A stretch of 64,000 nt of DNA from Pseudomonadales bacterium. Its GTDB lineage: Bacteria > Pseudomonadota > Gammaproteobacteria > Pseudomonadales > Azotimanducaceae. Position numbers and translations under genes: made by a program. The notes under the pieces were generated by a model. It saw only the letters and a program-made list of their open reading frames with translations, searched no databases and was not told the origin of the DNA. The stretch lies in contig JANQJA010000008.1 of assembly GCA_028281885.1 (NCBI GenBank), positions 310,001-374,000 of the forward strand. The letters are read 5' to 3'. Shown here piece after piece: positions 9,695-20,122 of the stretch; positions within the stretch are counted from its first letter, which is position 1; every line of letters begins with the position of its first letter.

Positions 9695-10954
9695 CTAGTT
9701 CCGCTTCATGGATGCGAAGAATTCCTCATTGGTGTTGGACTTCTTCATACGTTCCAACAGGAACTCGATAGCTGCAAGATCGTCCATTTCGTGGAGAATC
9801 TTTCGCAGAATCCAGACCTTCTGCAGATCTTCTTCAGACATCAGCAGGTCTTCACGACGGGTACCCGAGCGACGAATGTTGATGGCGGGGTAAACACGCT
9901 TCTCCGCGATCTTGCGCTCAAGGTGCAGTTCCATGTTACCCGTGCCCTTGAACTCTTCGTAGATCACTTCGTCCATCTTCGAGCCGGTATCGATCAGGCA
10001 GGTCGCGATAATGGTGAGACTACCGCCTTCTTCGATGTTTCGTGCGGCACCGAAGAAACGCTTCGGCCGTTCCAGTGCGTGCGCATCAACACCACCGGTC
10101 AGGACCTTACCTGACGCCGGGATGACGGTGTTGTAGGCGCGAGCCAGACGCGTGATCGAGTCCAGCAGAATGACGACATCGGTCTTGTGCTCCACCAGTC
10201 GCTTGGCTTTTTCGATGACCATTTCTGCGACCTGGACATGTCGTGACGGTGGCTCATCAAAGGTGCTGGCGACCACCTCGCCGCGAACCGAACGCTGCAT
10301 CTCGGTGACTTCTTCGGGACGCTCGTCGATCAGCAGTACGATCAGGTGACATTCCGGATTATTACGCATGATGGACTGCGCGACGTTCTGCAGAATCAGC
10401 GTCTTACCTGCCTTGGGCGGCGAGACGATCAGGCCACGCTGACCTTTACCAATGGGCGAAGTCAGATCAATGATTCGCGCTGTCAGATCTTCGGTACTGC
10501 CGTTGCCCGCCTCCAGTGTGAGCGGTTCGTCCGGAAACAGCGGGGTGAGGTTCTCAAACAGAATCTTGTTCTTGGATTCGCCCGGGTCGGTAAAGTTGAT
10601 CTGATCAACCTTAAGCAGCGCGAAGTAGCGCTCGTTATCCTTGGGCGGACGAATCTTGCCGGAAACACTGTCGCCGGTTCGAAGGTTGAAGCGGCGAATC
10701 TGACTGGGTGAAACGTAGATGTCATCTGGCCCGGCGAGGTATGAGCTGTCTGCCGAGCGCAAGAAACCGAATCCGTCCTGCAGGATCTCGAGCGTGCCAT
10801 CGCCATAGATGTCCTCGCCTCCCTTGGCGTGTTTGCGCAGGACGTTGGCGATAATTTCCTGTTTGCGAGAGCGTCCGAGATTGTCCATGCCCATTTCGTG
10901 GGCGATTTCCAATAGTTCGGGTATCGGTTTGGTCTTGAGATCGGTCAGGTTCAT
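9695..10954 (-). CDS. rho: Transcription termination factor Rho
   Basis: Hexameric RNA-dependent ATPase that ends transcription at C-rich untranslated RNA. At 419 aa it matches E. coli Rho in length and numbering: N-terminal helical domain, RNA-binding cold-shock-like domain (DGFGFLRS at 60-67), Walker A PPKAGKT with Lys181 and Lys184, the Q-loop [17 protein letters not shown] and the R-loop [10 protein letters not shown] promoter with perfect TTGACA and a leader of about 150 nt with a C-rich, G-poor section precede it. Confidence 0.98.
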   Translation of the reverse strand: MNLTDLKTKPIPELLEIAHEMGMDNLGRSRKQEIIANVLRKHAKGGEDIYGDGTLEILQDGFGFLRSADSSYLAGPDDIYVSPSQIRRFNLRTGDSVSGKIRPPKDNERYFALLKVDQINFTDPGESKNKILFENLTPLFPDEPLTLEAGNGSTEDLTARIIDLTSPIGKGQRGLIVSPPKAGKTLILQNVAQSIMRNNPECHLIVLLIDERPEEVTEMQRSVRGEVVASTFDEPPSRHVQVAEMVIEKAKRLVEHKTDVVILLDSITRLARAYNTVIPASGKVLTGGVDAHALERPKRFFGAARNIEEGGSLTIIATCLIDTGSKMDEVIYEEFKGTGNMELHLERKIAEKRVYPAINIRRSGTRREDLLMSEEDLQKVWILRKILHEMDDLAAIEFLLERMKKSNTNEEFFASMKRN

Positions 10955-10998
10955 AGGTTTTGAATTTGATTGCTGGTTGGAACGTCACGCGCAGGCGA

Positions 10999-11040
10999 CG
11001 GGATGTGTGTCTGGAAGTTGGTTCGGAAGAGGTTGATCGG
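10999..11040 (-). promoter_or_regulatory. rho: rut-like C-rich segment in the rho leader
   Basis: On the RNA-like (minus) strand this 42-nt stretch of the rho leader is rich in C and nearly free of G, the composition Rho prefers for loading. E. coli rho is autoregulated through its leader. The composition is visible in the sequence; autoregulation here is inferred. Confidence 0.4.
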
Positions 11041-11110
11041 CGGCGGTTTTGCCGACCAGGAACGCGGCAGGTTACGCCTTCGTTCGAGTTTCAGTTATCT
11101 GTTTGCTGCT

Positions 11111-11139
11111 AAAATGTCCGTTTTTCGTTCTATTGTCAA
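11111..11139 (-). promoter_or_regulatory. Putative rho promoter
   Basis: Perfect -35 TTGACA at 11139-11134, 17-nt spacer, weak -10 CATTTT at 11116-11111, on the minus strand. It predicts a leader of about 150 nt before the rho ATG. Confidence 0.45.
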
Positions 11140-11238
11140 CCGTTTTTGCACGCCTCGACGGCCTAACCGAGGTGCTGAGGTGCCCTGCCCCAGCCCTGAC
11201 GGATAGACTCCCGCGGGTAGTGGTCCTACCGCGATAGA

Positions 11239-11562
11239 TCAGATATTGCTGTCCAGAAACGCAGTGAGCTGTGACTTGGACAGGGCGCCAACCTTGGTTG
11301 CCTCCACGCTGCCGCCCTTGAACAGCATTAATGTGGGGATCCCTCGAATACCATACTTGGGAGGTGTTTCTTCGTTGGCATCGATATCAAGTTTGCAGAT
11401 CTTGATCTTGTCGGTGTATTCACCCGCGATTTCTTCCAATACCGGAGCGATAACTTTGCAGGGTCCGCACCACTCGGCCCAGTAGTCAACCAGAACCGGT
11501 ACGTCTGACTTCAGCACTTCCGATTCGAAGGTGTCGTCAGTCACATGGGTGATATCGCTCAT
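11239..11562 (-). CDS. trxA: Thioredoxin
   Basis: Cytoplasmic dithiol reductant, 107 aa. The active site WCGPC is at residues 31-35, with VDYWAEW before it and the conserved cis-proline in [12 protein letters not shown] strong TAGGAG box stands upstream of the ATG. The neighbour order trxA-rho is common in gammaproteobacteria. An imperfect hairpin at about 11213-11235 lies directly after the stop but lacks a T run. Confidence 0.97.
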   Translation of the reverse strand: MSDITHVTDDTFESEVLKSDVPVLVDYWAEWCGPCKVIAPVLEEIAGEYTDKIKICKLDIDANEETPPKYGIRGIPTLMLFKGGSVEATKVGALSKSQLTAFLDSNI

Positions 11563-11640
11563 TTCAAAGTGTCTCCTAGGATGGGCTAAGTCGGGAAAGG
11601 GTGTATCGTAAGCTCAGGATGCTAATTTCACAAGATCGGG

Positions 11641-12678
<1,038 letters not shown>

Positions 12679-12683
12679 CTAGC

Positions 12684-14555
12684 TCACCCCGCCCGTTCAA
12701 GTGCATCCTGCTTCTCGATCCACTCGGTTTCCAGCATGGTGATCTCTTCCTTCAGCCCAAGCTGCTCCCTGAGCAGACCCTGTAGGTTCGCCGACTCGGC
12801 CTGTCCCGAGTAGATTTCCGGATCGGACAGTGCCTCATCGATTTCTGCCAGCTTACTACCCAGTCGCTCCAGCCGCTGCTCGATGGTCTTGATGCGAGTA
12901 CGAATCTGCCGGGCGTATCGGTAGTCTCCCTCCGCTGCGGGGTCTGGCGGCGTTGGGTCGGCAGATCGTGCCGACGATTCTTCCGCTGCAGGCTCGTTCA
13001 GTCGCTTGCGGTAGTCTTCCAGATCACCCTGATAACGTTCAATGCGTCCTCCGTTGACAAGAACAAATTCATCGACCGTATTGCTGAGCAGGTGCCGGTC
13101 ATGGGAGATCAGCACAATCGCGCCTTCGAACTCCTGCAGCGCGACTGTCAGCGCCTGCCTCATCTCCATGTCCAGATGATTGGTAGGCTCATCCATGAGT
13201 AACAGGTTGGGTTTGCTGTGAGCGACGATGGCAAGCGCCAGTCGCGCTTTCTCGCCACCGGAGAAGGTGCCCACCTGCTCGTTGACCTTATCACCGCGAA
13301 AGTCGAACCCACCAAGAAAGTTTCTGATGCCCTGCTCGCCAACAGTTGGATCAAGGTGCGTTATGTGCGTCAGGGCTGATTCGTCCAGGTTGAGTTCGTC
13401 CAGCTGGTGCTGGGAGAAATAGCCGACCCGGAGATTTGCACCGCCGATTCTTTCCCCCGCGAGTAATGGCAGCTCTCCTCGCAGCGTCTTCACCAGCGTC
13501 GATTTCCCCGCCCCGTTGTGACCCAGTAGCCCAATGCGATCGCCGGGCTCAAGACTGAGCCTGACGTCGTCGAGAACGATGGTCTGGTCATAGCCCAGTG
13601 ATGCGTGATCGAGCTTTAGCAGAGGGCTGGATGTTTTTTCGTCGGCGGGAATTCGAAATTCGAACGGTGAGTCGACATGAGCGGGGGCGATTCGTTCCAT
13701 CCGTTCAAGCGCCTTGATTCTGCTTTGGGCCTGGCGGGCTTTCGAAGCCTTGGCCTTAAAACGACGTACGAAATCCTGCATATGCCTGATCTCGCGTTGT
13801 TGCTTCTGATAACTGGCATGCTGTTCAGCCAGCCTTTCTGCCTTGATGCGTTCGAACGTGGAGTAATTGCCGGAAAAAAGTTCCAGCCGCCGGTCATGCA
13901 GATACGCGATCTGATCAACAGTTTCGTCGAGAAACTCACGATCGTGGGAAATGAGTAACAGCGTTCCTTCGTATCGACGAATCCAGTCCGCTAGCCAGAT
14001 GATCGCGTCGAGATCCAGATGATTGGTCGGTTCATCCAGTAAAAGCAGGTCGGAGGGTGCCATCAGGGTGCGAGCCAGGTTGAGGCGAATTCGCCAGCCG
14101 CCGCTAAATTCTGCCAGTGTTCGATTGGCATCCTCGGCAGAGAATCCCAGGCCTGCCAGCAGTTTCTCCCCGCGAGCTCTGGCGCTGTACCCATCGACTG
14201 CTGCGAACTCATCATGCAGGTGACCGATGCGGTCGAAGGCACCGTCCACTTCCGCCTTTGCCAGCGCCGAGCTGATGCGTACCAGCTCCGGGTCGCCTCC
14301 CAGAACATAGTCCAATGCACGTTCACTGGTCGCCGGAACTTCCTGCAAAAGATGCGCGATGCGGGTTCGCTGCGGCATGTCCAGCAAACCGCTGTCAGAC
14401 TCCAGTTCACCGGTAATCAGTTTGAACAGGGTGGTTTTTCCCGCTCCGTTGGCACCAATAACACCAACCCTGCGCCCCTGATTAATCGTTAGCGTCGCGC
14501 TTTCGAGCAGGAGTTCGCCGCCTCTGCGTATCGCGATGTTGTTCAGGCTCAGCAT
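12684..14555 (-). CDS. yheS: ABC-F ATPase, YheS type
   Basis: Soluble ABC-F protein, 623 aa, with two ABC ATPase domains and no membrane segments. The first Walker A is GANGAGKTT (34-42), with signature FSGGWRIRLNLA and LLLLDEPTNHLD. The second has GHNGAGKST, FSGGEKARLALA and LLLMDEPTNHLD. The linker between them (KAKASKARQAQSRIKALERME) is the ABC-F ribosome-contacting arm region. A C-terminal coiled coil (about 560-620) is present. Length and the N-terminal order resemble E. coli YheS. ABC-F factors act on stalled ribosomes; the substrate peptide here is unknown. Confidence 0.9.
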   Translation of the reverse strand: MLSLNNIAIRRGGELLLESATLTINQGRRVGVIGANGAGKTTLFKLITGELESDSGLLDMPQRTRIAHLLQEVPATSERALDYVLGGDPELVRISSALAKAEVDGAFDRIGHLHDEFAAVDGYSARARGEKLLAGLGFSAEDANRTLAEFSGGWRIRLNLARTLMAPSDLLLLDEPTNHLDLDAIIWLADWIRRYEGTLLLISHDREFLDETVDQIAYLHDRRLELFSGNYSTFERIKAERLAEQHASYQKQQREIRHMQDFVRRFKAKASKARQAQSRIKALERMERIAPAHVDSPFEFRIPADEKTSSPLLKLDHASLGYDQTIVLDDVRLSLEPGDRIGLLGHNGAGKSTLVKTLRGELPLLAGERIGGANLRVGYFSQHQLDELNLDESALTHITHLDPTVGEQGIRNFLGGFDFRGDKVNEQVGTFSGGEKARLALAIVAHSKPNLLLMDEPTNHLDMEMRQALTVALQEFEGAIVLISHDRHLLSNTVDEFVLVNGGRIERYQGDLEDYRKRLNEPAAEESSARSADPTPPDPAAEGDYRYARQIRTRIKTIEQRLERLGSKLAEIDEALSDPEIYSGQAESANLQGLLREQLGLKEEITMLETEWIEKQDALERAG

Positions 14556-14772
14556 GACAGCGACGGACTGAATGTTGTGGGGATGCGAGTTTAGCTTCTG
14601 CCGGTTGTTGTCGTCGAATCCATATCTTTAGCTGCCAGGCTATCGCTTCCGGCGGATTGGGCCGGACGTGCCCCGGAGATGTTTCGGCATGACGAAACCT
14701 GATCTGTGTGGTTTCTGGACTTTATGCTGCTGGTGTCATGCCTGTGCTTGTACCTGTGCCTGGGCCGCAGGG

Positions 14773-14802
14773 TTGACTTGTCTCCCTGCGGGTCCGTTAA
14801 TG
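14773..14802 (+). promoter_or_regulatory. Possible promoter for the small anchored protein gene
   Basis: TTGACT followed by about 17 nt and GTTAAT, some 30 nt before the gene at 14829. Both boxes are imperfect. The rest of 14556-14772, between the divergent ABC-F gene and this promoter, shows no gene I can support. Confidence 0.3.
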
Positions 14803-14828
14803 TGCTCCAGACCTGCACGGAGGGAGCC

Positions 14829-15272
14829 ATGGGCATCTTCATCAAACTCATGATTCTGCTTGCGCTGGGCGCCTGTGTCGCACCCTTCGTTATCAAGGGG
14901 CCCGATGGACATCCGCTCATGACGCTCGATGATCTGAAACCTGAACAGAGTATTGTGCCGGCGGGCCCGCCGGAGAAGGTGACGGTCTATCGATGGCAGG
15001 ATGAAAATGGCACCTGGCATTTTGCCAGTGACGTCGTCGAGGGCATAGAGGCTGAAGCGGTTGAGCTGGATGGTGTGATCACAACGATGGATGCGCAGGA
15101 AACGCGCGCCTCTGCGACATCGTCACTTGCATCGGGCGTCAGCTCCCTGCCGGACGGGCTGATGTCGGTCTCTCCGGACCAGTTGGGAGAAGTCGTCGAT
15201 ACAGCGACCAACATTCAGCAGACAATGGATGAACGTAAAAAGACGCTTGATCAGATGATGCAAGACCGCTGA
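14829..15272 (+). CDS. Small membrane-anchored DUF4124-type protein
   Basis: The 147-aa product has one N-terminal hydrophobic anchor ending near LGAC (Cys16, a poor lipobox), followed by KGPDGHPLMTLDDL and VYRWQDENGTWHFA, the DUF4124 pattern. The remainder is low-complexity and ends in a charged helix (DERKKTLDQMMQDR). The ATG at 14829 is chosen for the strong GGAGGG box; an earlier in-frame start would add an unlikely hydrophobic stretch. It converges on dsbB with a 5-nt gap. Function unknown, probably periplasmic. Confidence 0.8.
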   Translation: MGIFIKLMILLALGACVAPFVIKGPDGHPLMTLDDLKPEQSIVPAGPPEKVTVYRWQDENGTWHFASDVVEGIEAEAVELDGVITTMDAQETRASATSSLASGVSSLPDGLMSVSPDQLGEVVDTATNIQQTMDERKKTLDQMMQDR

Positions 15273-15277
15273 GTCCT

Positions 15278-15781
15278 TCAGACCTGCTGTGACTTGCTGG
15301 TGACGACCAGCAGCAGGCAGATCCCGATCAGCCCGATGAAACCCACCAGTGTCCAGCCGGGTATGGTCAGTCCCAGAAAGACCCAGTGAATTTCCGCGCA
15401 GGTACCGTCACCAGAGAAAACCATCTGCAGTACCTCGGCAAAGGAAAAAACATCCAGCAGATAATCAAGGCTGGGGCCGCAGGCAGGCACCTGATCCGCC
15501 GGCAGATTTTGCAACCAGACCTGGCGACCGGCGAAGGCGATACCCACCGCGCCGGCCAGTCCGATCAGCCCGGAATAGACTCGAATGCCAAGTGTGCCCG
15601 GGCCGTGAATCGCTGCGACGACGGCGATCAGACCAGCGGCGATCACCATAATTCGTTGAAACACGCAGAGTGGGCAGGGTTCCATTCCCATCGCATGTTC
15701 CATATATAGCGCCGCCGCCATCGCCGCGAGGCAGACGATGGCAATGAATCCAAAGATGATGCGTGGTGCGGGTAAGGTCAT
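15278..15781 (-). CDS. dsbB: Disulfide bond formation protein DsbB
   Basis: Inner-membrane quinone-dependent oxidase that reoxidises DsbA. The 167-aa product has four transmembrane segments and both redox pairs: Cys36-Cys39 (CPLC) next to FQR at the first periplasmic loop, and Cys101 and Cys128 in the second loop (ACGPSLDYLLDVF...GDGTC). It is last in the run hslR-pckA-gshA-acpH-dsbB, nine nt after acpH. No dsbA is nearby. Confidence 0.95.
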   Translation of the reverse strand: MTLPAPRIIFGFIAIVCLAAMAAALYMEHAMGMEPCPLCVFQRIMVIAAGLIAVVAAIHGPGTLGIRVYSGLIGLAGAVGIAFAGRQVWLQNLPADQVPACGPSLDYLLDVFSFAEVLQMVFSGDGTCAEIHWVFLGLTIPGWTLVGFIGLIGICLLLVVTSKSQQV

Positions 15782-15790
15782 AGCGAATCC

Positions 15791-16372
15791 TTAGGCGTTT
15801 TGAGCCTGCCATTCGGCCACAAATTCCATGAGCTGCGGGAAAAATTGTTCGAAGTCCGCCTGCAGTTCATGTTCGAGTCGTTGGTATTCCCGGTGCGCCT
15901 CTTCGAGCGGATTACTCCTTTTCAGGCGCTGGCCGATAGAGGTCAGTGACCGAGGTATAAACGCCTCTTCTCTATATGACTGCAATGATGCCGCTGCGTT
16001 CATTCGGTTTGCCACCCGCTGGGCTTGGTCGGTCAGCTGATGTGTTTCCATGATGACAAAAACTTTTGTGGCAAAGACATCGAGAGGCTCTGCTTGCCAC
16101 TTGTCCCAGCTTCGAGCCAGGAAGTGATCGTAGATGATGTCGACCATGATTCCTCCGTATCGGCGATATACGGGGTCGAAACGTTGCACACTGGTTCGGG
16201 TTGTCTGATGACTGTCGGAGAATGCATCGACCGCCCGGTGTAACCGGATGCCGCGGTCGATGTGTCTGGGAAATCGTTCGCCGAGCGGGCCCTTGACGAA
16301 GTCACCCAGAAATCCGCCGGTGATAAGTCCCGCGTCTGGGAACCCGGTCACGAAGTGGGCGAGATGATTCAC
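15791..16372 (-). CDS. acpH: Acyl carrier protein phosphodiesterase (AcpH)
   Basis: Removes the phosphopantetheine arm from holo-ACP (AcpH, DUF479, HD-like fold). The 193-aa product opens MNHLAHF and has GGFLGDFVKGP, IRLHRAVDAFSD and IYDHFLARSW, matching the family's histidine/aspartate motifs. The GTG start overlaps the gshA stop as GTGA (16369-16372), implying coupled translation. The pairing with gshA is probably positional, not functional. Confidence 0.88.
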   Translation of the reverse strand: MNHLAHFVTGFPDAGLITGGFLGDFVKGPLGERFPRHIDRGIRLHRAVDAFSDSHQTTRTSVQRFDPVYRRYGGIMVDIIYDHFLARSWDKWQAEPLDVFATKVFVIMETHQLTDQAQRVANRMNAAASLQSYREEAFIPRSLTSIGQRLKRSNPLEEAHREYQRLEHELQADFEQFFPQLMEFVAEWQAQNA

Positions 16373-17940
16373 AACAGGTCCCGATATTCGTTTCTGATCT
16401 TCTCCAGATATTCGGCGAACTCCGGCTGTTCAGCCCGGTCGATCTGCTGCTGTTGCTTTAAGGATTCAGCGGCGAGCGCTTCGAAGTGTGCGCGTCGATC
16501 AGTGGCCAGGGGCTCCGACCTCAACTGCGACGTGTTTTCGACCGCGCGATTCATCGCGAAGCGAAAATAAGGGGTTCCTTCGGCAGACATCTGGGAGAGA
16601 ATCCTGCCGCTGGGTGTCTGCCGGGGATCGTCCAGCTTCTGTTGCTGCAGCGTCAGACTTTCGGCATAGGCGTCACCGCCTTCGACTCGGTCCAGGGTGT
16701 CGGCGAGTGGTGAAAGTTGTTCGATGATTTCCCGGCCCCACTCCCGGACAGTTCGCTCGGTACCGATGTCTTCCAGTTTCAAATCGGGGTCCCGACCGTT
16801 CCAGACAGTGTCTTGCACGTTATCCGCGACCGCACTGCAAAGCGGCTGGTCATGTTGCGGGCTTTCCAGCAACAGTGAATGCAGCAGCAACATGTCCAGA
16901 AATCGAATCTGGGGCGCGTCTATGCCAAGTGGCGTGAACGGATTCACGTCCAGCAACCGGACTTCGACGTATTCGACACCTTGCTGCTTCAGTGCTTTCA
17001 GGAAGTTGGTACCCGGCGGTGGTACGCATTTGGCCCGGATGTTGGTATAGAACTCGGCTTCGATTTGCAGGATGTTGGTGTTGAGCTGGAGGTACTCTCC
17101 ATCCTGAGTCAGACCGATTTCCTCATAGGCTGCATGAGGGGTGCAGATCGCGTGGGCCAGTGCCGCCACATACAGCTCGATACCGTTAAAGCAGATGTTG
17201 AGCAGACCACCCTGGGTGTCGCTCTGGTAACCGAGGTCACTGCTGCGCAGCGAAGTGGCATTGGGCGAATACAGACTGCCTTCATCGAAGTTCTGGAGTG
17301 GATGTGGCCGGTCCTGGACGAAGGTGCGACAAACCGCTGGCGATGCGCCGAACAGGTAGATCGGTAGCCACGCCAGTCGACGAAAGTTCCTGATCAGGTC
17401 GAAGTAGCGGCGCGATCGATAGGCGGTGCCAAGTGGTTCTCCCTCGGATTCTGACAATAGCTGCCAAAGGGCATCGGGTACTGAAAAGTTATAGTGGACC
17501 GCGCAGATGGTTTGCATGCCCCGCCCGTATCGATGTCCCAGGCCGTTTCGATAGGCTTTTTTGTATGTTGCCTGGTTGGAGGGACCGTAGTCCGCCAGGG
17601 GAATCTGGCTCTCCTCTGGCAGCAAGCAGGGCATTGAACTGCTCCACAGAATCTCGTCCGTCAACTTCTGGGCGACAAAGCGATGAATCTCGTCGAGCTG
17701 TTGCAGAGTGTCCTCGATGCTGTCGCTGACCGAAGTGATGAGTTCGAGCTGGGATTCTGAAAAATCAGTGGTGATCGAAGGATGTGTCAGTTTCGAACCG
17801 AGCAAAGCCGGGTGGGGTGTTAGTGCGAGCTGGCCATCCGGATTAACTCGCAATGCCTCGCGCTCAATGCCGCGCCGAAACCGGAGGGTCTCCGGTCGGG
17901 CCTCCAGGGCAAGGAGCAGGTCACGCAATGCTTGCGCCAT
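16369..17940 (-). CDS. gshA: Glutamate-cysteine ligase
   Basis: First step of glutathione synthesis, joining glutamate and cysteine. The 523-aa product is the proteobacterial type-1 GshA: RGIEREALRV, HPSITTDFSESQLELIT near the N-terminus, CAVHYNFSVPD and EVRLLDVNPF. Length is that of the family. It lies 27 nt after pckA and overlaps acpH. gshB is not in the window. Confidence 0.95.
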   Translation of the reverse strand: MAQALRDLLLALEARPETLRFRRGIEREALRVNPDGQLALTPHPALLGSKLTHPSITTDFSESQLELITSVSDSIEDTLQQLDEIHRFVAQKLTDEILWSSSMPCLLPEESQIPLADYGPSNQATYKKAYRNGLGHRYGRGMQTICAVHYNFSVPDALWQLLSESEGEPLGTAYRSRRYFDLIRNFRRLAWLPIYLFGASPAVCRTFVQDRPHPLQNFDEGSLYSPNATSLRSSDLGYQSDTQGGLLNICFNGIELYVAALAHAICTPHAAYEEIGLTQDGEYLQLNTNILQIEAEFYTNIRAKCVPPPGTNFLKALKQQGVEYVEVRLLDVNPFTPLGIDAPQIRFLDMLLLHSLLLESPQHDQPLCSAVADNVQDTVWNGRDPDLKLEDIGTERTVREWGREIIEQLSPLADTLDRVEGGDAYAESLTLQQQKLDDPRQTPSGRILSQMSAEGTPYFRFAMNRAVENTSQLRSEPLATDRRAHFEALAAESLKQQQQIDRAEQPEFAEYLEKIRNEYRDLL

Positions 17941-17967
17941 CCGGTTCGTTCCGCTGGGACTCGTTCG

Positions 17968-19527
17968 CTATCCCTTCGGTCCCGCCGCGATGATCTCCGG
18001 CGGAACATTGAAGCGGTTGAAGTTCTCTTTGAATTCAGCAGCGAGTGCCGCAGCGCGAGCATCATAGGCTGCCGGGTCGGTCCAGGTGTTGCGCGGATTC
18101 AGGAGCCTTGAATCAACGCCTTCGATGGTAGTGGGAATGGTGAGGTTCAGGATCTCAAGCTGTTCGGTATCGCTATTGAGCAACTCACCCGATTGAATGG
18201 CCGAAATGATGCGACGTGTTGTCGGAATCGGGAATCGCTCACCGCCCTCTCCTACCGGTCCGCCGGTCCAGCCGGTGTTCACCAGATAAACCTGGCTATC
18301 AAACTCTTCGATTCGTTTCATCAGCAAGTCCGCGTACACGCCGGCCGGACGAGGGAAGAATGGTGCGCCAAAACAGGTGGAGAAAGTCGATTCGATATCG
18401 CCACTGCCTCCCGCCTCAGTAGAACCTACCCTGGCAGTGTAGCCGCTCAGAAAGTGATAGGCAGCGGCCTCTTTACTCAGGATGGCAACGGGAGGCAGCA
18501 CGCCCGACACATCGCAGGTCAGAAACACGATCGATTTCGGTTCTCCGGCGCGGTTTTCCTCGACGCGCAGCTCGATATGTTCCCGCGGATAACAGGCACG
18601 GCCATTTTCTGTGATGCTGGTGTCAGTGTAATCAGGAATCCTGGTGTCCGGATCGATGACCACGTTCTCGATGATGGTGCCGAAGCGAATGGCGTTCCAG
18701 ATCACCGGTTCGTTTTTGGCGGAGAGATTGACGCACTTGGCGTAGCATCCGCCTTCGACGTTAAAAACCACGCTCCTGCCCCAGCCGTGCTCATCGTCGC
18801 CGATCAGACGCCTGGACGGATCTGCCGAAAGCGTCGTTTTGCCGGTGCCGGACAGGCCAAAAAACAAAGTGACATCGCCTGCTTCATTCGCGTTGGCAGC
18901 ACAATGCATCGGCAGCACATCCTTCTCGGGTAACAGGAAGTTCTGCACCGAAAACATTGATTTCTTCATCTCGCCCGCGTACTTCATACCTGCCAGCAGC
19001 ACCTTGCGCTGGGCAAAGTTGATAATGACGGCCCCGTCGCTGTGCGTGCCATCTCGTACCGGGTCGCATACGAAATTCGCGGCGTTGAGGATCTTCCACT
19101 CTGCCTTGTGCTTCGGGTTGTAGGTGTCGGGCGCGATAAACAGTGACTGGCCAAAAATGCTGTGCCAGGCAGTTTCGGTGGTCATCTTGACGGGCAGGTA
19201 GTGTTCGGGATCAGCACCGACATGCAGGTTCGCGATGTAGCGATCCTTTTCGTACAGGTACGACTTGACCCGCTGCCAGAGGGCATCAAACTTTTCTGCG
19301 TCAAAGGGGCGATTCACCTGGCCCCACTCGATCATTTCAGAGGTACTGGGCTCGTCGACGATAAAGCGGTCAAGCGGGTGCCGGGAGGTTCGTTCACCCG
19401 TGTACACAACCAGCGCTCCGTTGTGCGCCAGCTGTCCTTCACCATCGCACAGTGCAATTTCGATCAGTCTGGCGATATCCAGATCCCGGTAGGCCTGAGC
19501 GGACTGCGTTTCGTCGATCGCGTGCAT
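17968..19527 (-). CDS. pckA: Phosphoenolpyruvate carboxykinase (ATP)
   Basis: Converts oxaloacetate to PEP with ATP, the entry to gluconeogenesis. The 519-aa product has the P-loop GLSGTGKTT at 224-232, the kinase-2-type LIGDDEHGW just after, and [15 protein letters not shown] near the N-terminus. With aceA at 27.6 kb it fits growth on acetate or fatty acids. It follows hslR by 81 nt. Confidence 0.96.
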   Translation of the reverse strand: MHAIDETQSAQAYRDLDIARLIEIALCDGEGQLAHNGALVVYTGERTSRHPLDRFIVDEPSTSEMIEWGQVNRPFDAEKFDALWQRVKSYLYEKDRYIANLHVGADPEHYLPVKMTTETAWHSIFGQSLFIAPDTYNPKHKAEWKILNAANFVCDPVRDGTHSDGAVIINFAQRKVLLAGMKYAGEMKKSMFSVQNFLLPEKDVLPMHCAANANEAGDVTLFFGLSGTGKTTLSADPSRRLIGDDEHGWGRSVVFNVEGGCYAKCVNLSAKNEPVIWNAIRFGTIIENVVIDPDTRIPDYTDTSITENGRACYPREHIELRVEENRAGEPKSIVFLTCDVSGVLPPVAILSKEAAAYHFLSGYTARVGSTEAGGSGDIESTFSTCFGAPFFPRPAGVYADLLMKRIEEFDSQVYLVNTGWTGGPVGEGGERFPIPTTRRIISAIQSGELLNSDTEQLEILNLTIPTTIEGVDSRLLNPRNTWTDPAAYDARAAALAAEFKENFNRFNVPPEIIAAGPKG

Positions 19528-19608
19528 GGTGTGTCTCGTGGTGCCGAAGTAAGGCGCGATTATGCCAAAGATGCACGCGCGGTTGTAAACGACCGGGCCA
19601 GGTCGTGG

Positions 19609-19992
19609 TCAGGAATCTGGGCCGCGTTTGAAACTGTGAATTTGTCGGCGATCCCGCTTTGTCGGTCGTCCCTCGGTGACGATCGTCGCATTGGCGAGCT
19701 TTCTCTGGGCTGCCTCTCGAGTTCTCTTGTCCAGGCTTTCGGCGGTTTCCTCGTAGAGCTTTTGCGCCTCATCGGCACCCCTGCGCTGATCCGACAGCGC
19801 CTTGACGATCACAGTCTTTTCTTCCCAACCTTGCCGAATTCGCAGTTCTTCACCCACCTGGAGTTCCCGGCTTGGTTTGCCGCGGGCACCACCGATGTGA
19901 ACCTTGCCGCCATCGATTGCATCCTTGGCCCGGGCTCGAGTGCGAAAAAAACGGGCCGCCCAAAGCCACTTGTCGAGTCGGACTCTATCCAT
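19609..19992 (-). CDS. hslR: Hsp15 ribosome-associated S4-domain protein
   Basis: The 127-aa product begins with an S4 RNA-binding domain (VRLDKWLWAARFFRTRARAKDAIDGGKVHI) and ends in a basic tail (RPTKRDRRQIHSF), the layout of E. coli Hsp15. Hsp15 binds 50S subunits carrying a nascent chain after heat stress and helps recycle them. It is divergent from cysQ; a long inverted repeat lies between them. Confidence 0.92.
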   Translation of the reverse strand: MDRVRLDKWLWAARFFRTRARAKDAIDGGKVHIGGARGKPSRELQVGEELRIRQGWEEKTVIVKALSDQRRGADEAQKLYEETAESLDKRTREAAQRKLANATIVTEGRPTKRDRRQIHSFKRGPDS

Positions 19993-20034
19993 CAGGGTAT
20001 GGTATCAGTTAGGGTGCCGGCTCGGACGGCGAGA

Positions 20035-20056
20035 TGAATATTTCGGAGAATATTCA
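20035..20056. repeat. Perfect 8-bp inverted repeat between hslR and cysQ
   Basis: TGAATATT, six-nt spacer TCGGAG, AATATTCA. AT-rich arms in a GC-rich setting and the divergent promoter position suggest an operator or a small hairpin. No T run follows on either strand. Confidence 0.5.
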
Positions 20057-20122
20057 CTCAGGGTCAACAAGCGATACCGACGTTAACTTTCGCGCGCCAA
20101 AGGCGATTAAGCAGATATCAGA

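Noticed and set aside
11213..11235. Imperfect hairpin after trxA as terminator
   Set aside because: It has a bulge and no T run; transcription probably continues to rho or ends otherwise.
19162..20037. 291-codon plus-strand frame across pckA and hslR
   Set aside because: Opposes two conserved genes and has no recognisable motif.
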